Shown: piece by piece, positions 4,094 to 8,522 of the stretch
Layout of the letters: every line of letters begins with the position of its first letter
How positions within the stretch are numbered: position 1 is the stretch's first letter
Origin: Gammaproteobacteria bacterium
Lineage (GTDB): Bacteria > Pseudomonadota > Gammaproteobacteria > Steroidobacterales > MnTg04
DNA length: 8,522 nt
Assembly: GCA_027297845.1 (NCBI GenBank)
Contig: JAPUHG010000296.1
Coordinates: 1 to 8,522, forward strand
Direction of reading: 5' to 3'
Translations under genes and position numbers: made by a program
The notes under the pieces: generated by a model
Database searches by the model: none
What the model was told of the DNA's origin: nothing
The model's input: only the letters and a program-made list of their open reading frames with translations

Positions 4094-6004
4094 CTAATCT
4101 TCTGCAAGAAAGCTGCGCAGCCTTTCCGATCGCGTCGGGTGACGCAGTTTGCGCAACGCCTTTGCTTCGATTTGACGTATGCGCTCACGGGTAACATCAA
4201 ATTGCTTGCCGACTTCTTCAAGCGTGTGATCCGTGTTCATGTCGATACCGAATCGCATGCGCAGGACTTTGGCCTCTCTCGGCGTCAGGCCACCGAGGAT
4301 ATCGTAAGTCGCTTCTCGCAGACCTTCGGTTGTTGCCGAATCGACCGGAGAATCTACCGTCGCATCCTCGATGAAGTCGCCGAGATGAGAATCCTCGTCG
4401 TCCCCGATGGGGGTCTCCATGGAGATGGGTTCCTTGGCAATTTTCATGACCTTGCGAACCTTGTCCTCGGGCATTTCCATACGGATCGCGAGTTCTTCGG
4501 GATTAGGCTCGCGGCCAATTTCCTGAAGCATCTGGCGGGAAATACGGTTGAGCTTATTAATGGTTTCAATCATGTGTACGGGAATACGGATTGTGCGCGC
4601 CTGGTCAGCGATAGAACGAGTGATCGCTTGCCGGATCCACCAGGTTGCATAGGTCGAAAATTTGTATCCACGCCGGTATTCGAACTTGTCTACGGCCTTC
4701 ATCAGGCCGATGTTGCCTTCCTGGATCAAGTCCAGGAACTGTAACCCGCGATTGGTGTATTTCTTGGCGATGGAAATCACGAGTCGCAGATTGGCCTCGA
4801 CCATTTCTTTCTTTGCACGGCGGGCCTTGGCCTCGCCGATAGACATCTGGCGGTTTATTTCCTTGATATGAGAAATGCCCAGGAAGGTCCTGACTTCAAG
4901 GGTAATCAGTTTTTTCTGCGCGCGCAGGATGTCGTCTTTGAGCCTGGACAGGCCGGACGAGTGCTTGCGCTTTGCGCGTATGTGTTTATCCACCCACGAC
5001 AGGTTGGTCTCATTGCTTGGGAAACTGGAAATAAAATCCTTCCGTGGCATCCCGGCTTCCGCGACGCAAAAATGCATGACCTGACGTTCCTGCGCGCGAA
5101 TATTCGCAATGTGACCGCGCAGGTTCCAGACCAGCACGTCAAAAAACTTCGGCGCCAGTTTCAGTTCCATCATCGCCGCGGCCAGATCCCGCCGAATCGC
5201 CATGGTGCGTGAGTCTTCCGGGCCATGTTTCTCAATGTATTTCAGCACTTTGCCAAAAAGCTTCTTGATTTTTTTCATCCGCGCCTTGACCTCGTCAGGA
5301 TCCGGGCCGGTGTCGACGGGTTCTTCTTCTTCGCCCCGCAGCTTCATTTCTTCTTTTCTTTTTGCCTCCGCCGCAAGCTCAGCGGCCGTCGCGGGCTCGT
5401 TTGAGGCATTTGGATCGATAAATCCGGTCAACATATCGAGCAGGCGGCCGCTTCCGGTAGAAATATTCTCGTAGACGCCCAACAACATTCTGTAGGTATC
5501 GGGGAACATCGCCAACGCACCGCGAACCTGGTTGAGGCCTTCCTCGATCCTTTTCGCGATGCGGATTTCACCTTCACGGGTCAGTAGTTCGACGGTGCCC
5601 ATCTCACGCATATACATGCGGACGGGATCCGTGGTCCGTCCAAACTCGCTGTCTACTGTGGCCAGCGCGGCGGCGGCCTCGGCTGCATCGTCTTCATCGG
5701 CCGATACCGCGTTGTTCGACAAAAGCAGAGTTTCGGCATCCGGCACTTTCTCGTACACGGTGATGCCCATGTCATTGATCATATTGACGATATCTTCGAT
5801 CTGCTCGGGATCGACGATGTCATTTGGCAGATGATCGTTGACTTCGCCATAGGTCAGATAGCCTTGCTCCTTGCCGCGGGCAATGAGCTGCTTCAACTTT
5901 GAGTGGCGGTCGTCGGTGGCGGCCGCAGTCGCTCCTTTGGCCGGGCCCTTAGGCTCGCTTGCGGTCGGGCTCTTGTCGGTCAAGTTTTGCTTCCTCGTCG
6001 TCAT
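4094..6004 (-). CDS. rpoD: RNA polymerase housekeeping sigma factor (sigma-70)
   Basis: The 636-residue product is a full-length primary sigma factor, close to the 613 residues of the E. coli protein. Region 1.1 spans about 31-95 (SKLKQLIARGKEQGYLTYGE onward). Region 1.2 begins at DPVRMYMREMGTVELLTREGE (126-146). A long non-conserved region with acidic stretches (about 160-375) is typical of proteobacterial RpoD. Region 2 follows, with the core-binding and -10 recognition helices: ANLRLVISIAKKY (404-416), LDLIQEGNIGLMKAVDKFEY (424-443) and YATWWIRQAITRSI (452-465). Region 3 is at about 480-545, and region 4.2 with the -35-binding HTH is at TLEEVGKQFDVTRERIRQIE (594-613). The ATG at 6004 gives the expected N-terminus and has GAGAG a short way upstream. 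It is the last protein gene of the operon, 64 nt after dnaG, with its own likely promoter in that gap. Confidence 0.98.
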   Translation of the reverse strand: MTTRKQNLTDKSPTASEPKGPAKGATAAATDDRHSKLKQLIARGKEQGYLTYGEVNDHLPNDIVDPEQIEDIVNMINDMGITVYEKVPDAETLLLSNNAVSADEDDAAEAAAALATVDSEFGRTTDPVRMYMREMGTVELLTREGEIRIAKRIEEGLNQVRGALAMFPDTYRMLLGVYENISTGSGRLLDMLTGFIDPNASNEPATAAELAAEAKRKEEMKLRGEEEEPVDTGPDPDEVKARMKKIKKLFGKVLKYIEKHGPEDSRTMAIRRDLAAAMMELKLAPKFFDVLVWNLRGHIANIRAQERQVMHFCVAEAGMPRKDFISSFPSNETNLSWVDKHIRAKRKHSSGLSRLKDDILRAQKKLITLEVRTFLGISHIKEINRQMSIGEAKARRAKKEMVEANLRLVISIAKKYTNRGLQFLDLIQEGNIGLMKAVDKFEYRRGYKFSTYATWWIRQAITRSIADQARTIRIPVHMIETINKLNRISRQMLQEIGREPNPEELAIRMEMPEDKVRKVMKIAKEPISMETPIGDDEDSHLGDFIEDATVDSPVDSATTEGLREATYDILGGLTPREAKVLRMRFGIDMNTDHTLEEVGKQFDVTRERIRQIEAKALRKLRHPTRSERLRSFLAED

Positions 6005-6053
6005 TCGGATCTCTCGGATTTTGGCCGGGCATCATACGCAAGGCTAATCCACC

Positions 6054-6062
6054 ATTATAGCA
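6054..6062 (-). promoter_or_regulatory. Internal promoter (extended -10) for rpoD
   Basis: The minus strand reads TGC TATAAT, a perfect -10 hexamer with the extended TGn element, starting seven nt after the dnaG stop codon. A start near 6048 gives a leader of about 44 nt before the rpoD ATG. No good -35 hexamer stands 16-18 nt upstream, as is common with extended -10 promoters. In E. coli rpoD also has promoters of its own near the end of dnaG, including a heat-shock one. I see no sigma-32 motif here. Confidence 0.6.
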
Positions 6063-6068
6063 CATTCG

Positions 6069-7847
6069 TCAAGTTTCCTGATCTCCTGGGCGCTGCTTTC
6101 CATGACCCGAAGCGACGTCTGAAGCTTGCTGTCTCGCCAGCAAATCCGTTAGCTCGGTTTTTTCATCTGCGCTGAGCTCGCTGCGGCGCGCATTGTCCAG
6201 CAAAGTATCCAGCCTCGTGGAAGCGGACTGCCGACTCAGGATGCTCAAGGCATCCTGAAATTCAGCGATGGCTTCTTCCTCGCTCACCAATGATTCAGAT
6301 GCGGCAAGCTTCATAAGGGCCGCATGTTGCTCGTCATCCCGGTGTCGTTCCAACAGCATCGCTGTTGTGATATTGGGGCTTTTCACCGCATCCTCAAGTA
6401 GCAGGGCAAGAATCCGGCAGCCTTCGCCATCCATCTCCATTAGCCAGGCTGTGTCACCTGCGTGCGCGGCCACCGTGGGATAGCGAAGCAGGGTCGCCAC
6501 GGTCTGGCGCACCAGGTCGCCCCGGCCACTGCTGCGGCGACGCTGAGGGGCTCTTTTCGGCCTGCTCTCGTCCTCCGCCAACTGCCTCGCCATGCGACTG
6601 CCGGCACCGGCCAGCTCGGCAATCTCGCGTGCGAGCAACTCCCTGAACGCCCCGGATGGCACCTGCCGGACCAGCGGCCTGGCGAGTTCGGCGAAGCGCG
6701 CTTTACCTTCCAGTTCGTTCATGTCGACTTGCTCGCTCAGATGCCTGATCAGGTATTCGGAGAGGGTTTCGGCCCGGGCCAGCGCGGCCTCGAACGCGTC
6801 GGCGCCCTGCTCGCGGACCATTGAATCGGGATCCTGACCCTCGGGCAGAAAGAGAAACCTCAGCTGATGGCCCCCACCGGTCTGCGGCAGTGCGTTTTCC
6901 AGCGCCCGCCAGGCCGCAGCACGGCCGGCCTTGTCCCCATCGAAACAAAAAACGATCTGGTGCGTTGCCTGGAAAAGACGCCGCAAATGCGCAGCCGTCG
7001 TCGCGGTGCCCAGCGTCGCCACCGCATTCGTGATCCCGTGCTGAGCCAGCCCGACAACATCCATATAGCCTTCGACCACAATCAGTCTGGTCAATTCCCG
7101 ATTGAGCTGGCGTGCTTCGTACAGGCCATACAATTCACTTCCCTTGTGAAAAAGAGGAGTTTCCGGTGAATTCAGGTACTTTGGCTCGCCGTGGTCCAGC
7201 ACACGCCCGCCAAAGCCGATACACCGGCCGCGACTGTCACGAATGGGAAACATGATTCGATCGCGAAAGCGGTCGTAAACTTTGCTTTTGTCTTTTTCTA
7301 TGACCAGCCCGGCCAGTATCATTCGCTTGCGGGCCTGGGTGTCGCCCCCCAGTTCCTTGAGTAATTCGTCCCAGGCATCGGCTGCGTAGCCAATGCCGAA
7401 GCGGGCCGCTGTTTCGCCGCTAAGACCTCTTTCTTTCAGGTAGGCGATGGCAGGTTTATCTTCCTTTAATCGTTCACGGAAGAAATTTTCAGCCGCGGCG
7501 AGCAACGGGTACAGGCTCTCGTCCTTGCGCGCAGCTGCGGGGCCGCTTTCACGCGGCACCTCCATGTTCATGCTGGCGGCCAGCGTCTCCACGGCCTCCA
7601 CAAAATCGAGCCGGTCATATTCCATGATGAAACCCAGCGCCGTGCCGTGGGCGTTACAGCCGAAGCAGTGGTAAAACTGTTTGCTCTGGCTAACCGTAAA
7701 AGAGGGGGTTTTTTCGTCGTGAAAAGGGCAGCATGCCTTGTATTCCCGGCCGGCTTTTTTTAGTTGTATGCGAGTGCCGATCAGATCGACGATATCTGCC
7801 CGGCTGATCAGTTCATCAATGAATTGCTTTGGAATACGGCCTGCCAT
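6069..7847 (-). CDS. dnaG: DNA primase
   Basis: DnaG makes RNA primers for leading- and lagging-strand DNA synthesis at the fork, together with DnaB helicase. From the ATG at 7847 the protein has 592 residues; E. coli DnaG has 581. The frame stays open upstream to a start at 7907, but the family N-terminus MAGRIPKQFI begins at 7847, so the extra 20 codons are not used. The CHC2 zinc-binding domain has ligands C40, H43, C61 and C64. RFRDRIMFPI (193-202) belongs to the RNA polymerase core. The TOPRIM fold carries VVEGYMDVV with catalytic E259 and CFDGDKAG with D303 and D305. A basic linker (about 426-445) leads to the C-terminal DnaB-interacting helical domain (about 445-575). It lies 98 nt after yqeY and 64 nt before rpoD. 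The SD is weak (GGGAT), which suits the low primase level known from E. coli. Confidence 0.97.
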   Translation of the reverse strand: MAGRIPKQFIDELISRADIVDLIGTRIQLKKAGREYKACCPFHDEKTPSFTVSQSKQFYHCFGCNAHGTALGFIMEYDRLDFVEAVETLAASMNMEVPRESGPAAARKDESLYPLLAAAENFFRERLKEDKPAIAYLKERGLSGETAARFGIGYAADAWDELLKELGGDTQARKRMILAGLVIEKDKSKVYDRFRDRIMFPIRDSRGRCIGFGGRVLDHGEPKYLNSPETPLFHKGSELYGLYEARQLNRELTRLIVVEGYMDVVGLAQHGITNAVATLGTATTAAHLRRLFQATHQIVFCFDGDKAGRAAAWRALENALPQTGGGHQLRFLFLPEGQDPDSMVREQGADAFEAALARAETLSEYLIRHLSEQVDMNELEGKARFAELARPLVRQVPSGAFRELLAREIAELAGAGSRMARQLAEDESRPKRAPQRRRSSGRGDLVRQTVATLLRYPTVAAHAGDTAWLMEMDGEGCRILALLLEDAVKSPNITTAMLLERHRDDEQHAALMKLAASESLVSEEEAIAEFQDALSILSRQSASTRLDTLLDNARRSELSADEKTELTDLLARQQASDVASGHGKQRPGDQET

Positions 7848-7876
7848 CTGAATCCCGAATGGACAAAATTGCTGTC

Positions 7877-7900
7877 GCCACCTCGTTCCAACCCGGTGGC
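7877..7900 (-). other. Stem-loop in the dnaG leader
   Basis: GCCACC (7900-7895) pairs perfectly with GGTGGC (7882-7877) across a 12-nt loop on the minus strand, 29 nt before the dnaG start. Together with the hairpin at 7925-7945 it gives the yqeY-dnaG gap a structured RNA that could limit dnaG expression or be an RNase processing region. Confidence 0.4.
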
Positions 7901-7924
7901 TCCACACTGAATATAGGCTACAAC

Positions 7925-7945
7925 GACCGGGATAGCTGCCCGGCC
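7925..7945 (-). terminator. Stem-loop directly after yqeY, possible attenuator before dnaG
   Basis: Immediately after the yqeY stop codon the minus strand forms a 7-bp stem, GGCCGGG (7945-7939) with CCCGGTC (7931-7925), one pair being G-U, around the loop CAGCTAT. The sequence after it (GTTGTA) is only slightly T-rich. In E. coli a terminator between rpsU and dnaG reduces dnaG transcription; this hairpin sits at the equivalent place but would be a weak terminator. Confidence 0.4.
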
Positions 7946-8389
7946 TTAACCAAGGCGCGAACGGACCTGCTGGCTGACTTTTGCCATGTCTGCGCGACCC
8001 TGGGCACGGGTCTTGATCTGCCCCATCACCTGGCCCATTTCCTTGACGCTGCTGGCACCGGACTCCCGGATAACCTCATCGATCAGCGCGGCGAGTTCCG
8101 CATCACTCATCGGCTTTGGAAGATAAGCTTTGAGGATGAGAATTTCCGCCTCTTCCTGCGTCGCCAGTTCTTCACGGCCACCTTGGCGAAATAGCCCGGC
8201 CGACTCACGGCGTTGCTTGACGAGTTTCTCGGCCACGGCGATTATCTGCGCATCGTTCAGTTCAATGCGCTCGTCTATTTCTTTTTGCTGGATTGCCGCC
8301 AGCAACATGCGGATGGTTACCAGGCGCTCTTTTTCCCCACCCTTGAGGGCGGCCTTCATATCGTTCTCGATATCCGACCGTAATGGCAT
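7946..8389 (-). CDS. yqeY: GatB/YqeY domain protein
   Basis: The 147-residue protein is the normal length for stand-alone YqeY. It opens with the helical YqeY core (DIENDMKAALKGGEKERLVTIRMLLAAIQQKEID, residues 6-39) and continues with KLVKQRRESAGLFRQGGREELATQEEAEILILKAYLP (55-91). The smaller C-terminal domain ends in MGQVMGQIKTRAQGRADMAKVSQQVR (117-142). The domain is shared with the tail of GatB, the tRNA-dependent amidotransferase subunit, where it helps bind tRNA; the function of the free protein is not settled. The start codon is five nt after the rpsU stop and has no evident SD, so translation is probably coupled to rpsU. Its place between rpsU and dnaG is common in Pseudomonas and related Gammaproteobacteria. 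Confidence 0.94.
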   Translation of the reverse strand: MPLRSDIENDMKAALKGGEKERLVTIRMLLAAIQQKEIDERIELNDAQIIAVAEKLVKQRRESAGLFRQGGREELATQEEAEILILKAYLPKPMSDAELAALIDEVIRESGASSVKEMGQVMGQIKTRAQGRADMAKVSQQVRSRLG

Positions 8390-8394
8390 GAATG

Positions 8395-8522
8395 TCAGTA
8401 AAGACGTGTGCGGCGGGAAGTATCCCTGGACAAGCGCTTCATGTGACGTTTAACGGCAGCGGCTTTTTTGCGTTTGCGTTCCTGGGTAGGCTTCTCATAA
8501 TACTCACGCCGGCGGAGCTCGG
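8395..8522 (-). CDS. rpsU: 30S ribosomal protein S21, partial (C-terminal end)
   Basis: The minus strand encodes 41 residues before the TGA at 8397-8395, and the gene runs off the right edge, so the start is missing. The visible part contains ELRRREYYEKPTQERKRKKA, then AAVKRHMKRLSRD, then the ending RRTRLY. This is the diagnostic C-terminus of gammaproteobacterial S21, a small very basic protein of about 71 residues that helps the 30S subunit select mRNA. The missing part would be about 30 residues. It is the first gene of the macromolecular synthesis operon, and its promoters lie outside the window. The stop is five nt before the yqeY start. Confidence 0.96.
   Translation of the reverse strand, partial: ELRRREYYEKPTQERKRKKAAAVKRHMKRLSRDTSRRTRLY

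Noticed and set aside
3998..4744. 248-codon plus-strand frame antisense to rpoD
   Set aside because: It lies within a certain rpoD coding sequence, resembles no protein family I know, and is explained by codon bias of the real gene.
7848..7907. 20-residue N-terminal extension of DnaG
   Set aside because: The conserved family start MAGRIPKQFI begins at 7847, and the extension overlaps the leader hairpin region and lacks similarity to primases.
7910..7915. TATATT on the minus strand as a dnaG promoter
   Set aside because: No acceptable -35 hexamer at 16-18 nt (17-nt spacing gives CAGCTA) and no TG extension, so the match is too weak to call.

Overview
The window looks like chromosomal DNA of a moderately GC-rich gammaproteobacterium. 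Its right half carries the macromolecular synthesis operon in the order rpsU - yqeY - dnaG - rpoD, all on the minus strand. The yqeY insertion between rpsU and dnaG, and the E. coli-like lengths and motifs of DnaG and RpoD, fit Gammaproteobacteria. I cannot place it more finely from the sequence alone.

Layout, in the direction of transcription (right to left). The 3' end of rpsU (S21) is cut by the right edge at 8522. It is followed after 5 nt by yqeY (8389-7946). A 98-nt gap with two hairpins precedes dnaG (start reset to 7847, stop at 6069). A 64-nt gap with a TATAAT extended -10 box precedes rpoD (6004-4094), which encodes the housekeeping sigma factor. A CAU-anticodon tRNA (3993-3917) follows, with its own -10 box. 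Ribosome, primase and sigma-factor synthesis are thus coupled at one locus, with internal signals that could set different levels for each product.

The middle (3410-3916) is about 500 bp without a credible gene. It holds overlapping terminator-like structures on both strands (3627-3710) and a leader with two mutually exclusive hairpins (3454-3503). These lie in front of a minus-strand gene at 3409-1478. That gene encodes a 643-residue membrane protein of unusual layout: degenerate response-regulator receiver domain, one transmembrane helix, helical TPR-like region and C-terminal TonB domain. A small PGPGW-like membrane protein gene (1382-966) follows, with a candidate promoter that would give a leaderless mRNA.

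The left end is a divergent pair. A winged-helix (ArsR-like) regulator on the plus strand (365-931) faces a truncated TMEM175/DUF1211-like channel gene on the minus strand (180 to beyond 1). The shared 184-bp spacer carries a near-consensus promoter for the regulator. Two tandem 16-bp palindromes (289-304 and 307-322) cover its -35 box and spacer, which is a strong picture of an autoregulated operator.

Most of the window is conserved housekeeping sequence. The parts that deserve attention are the receiver/TonB fusion protein, the regulator/channel pair with its operator, and the RNA structures in the 3410-3710 spacer. I see no mobile element, CRISPR array or recombination site.
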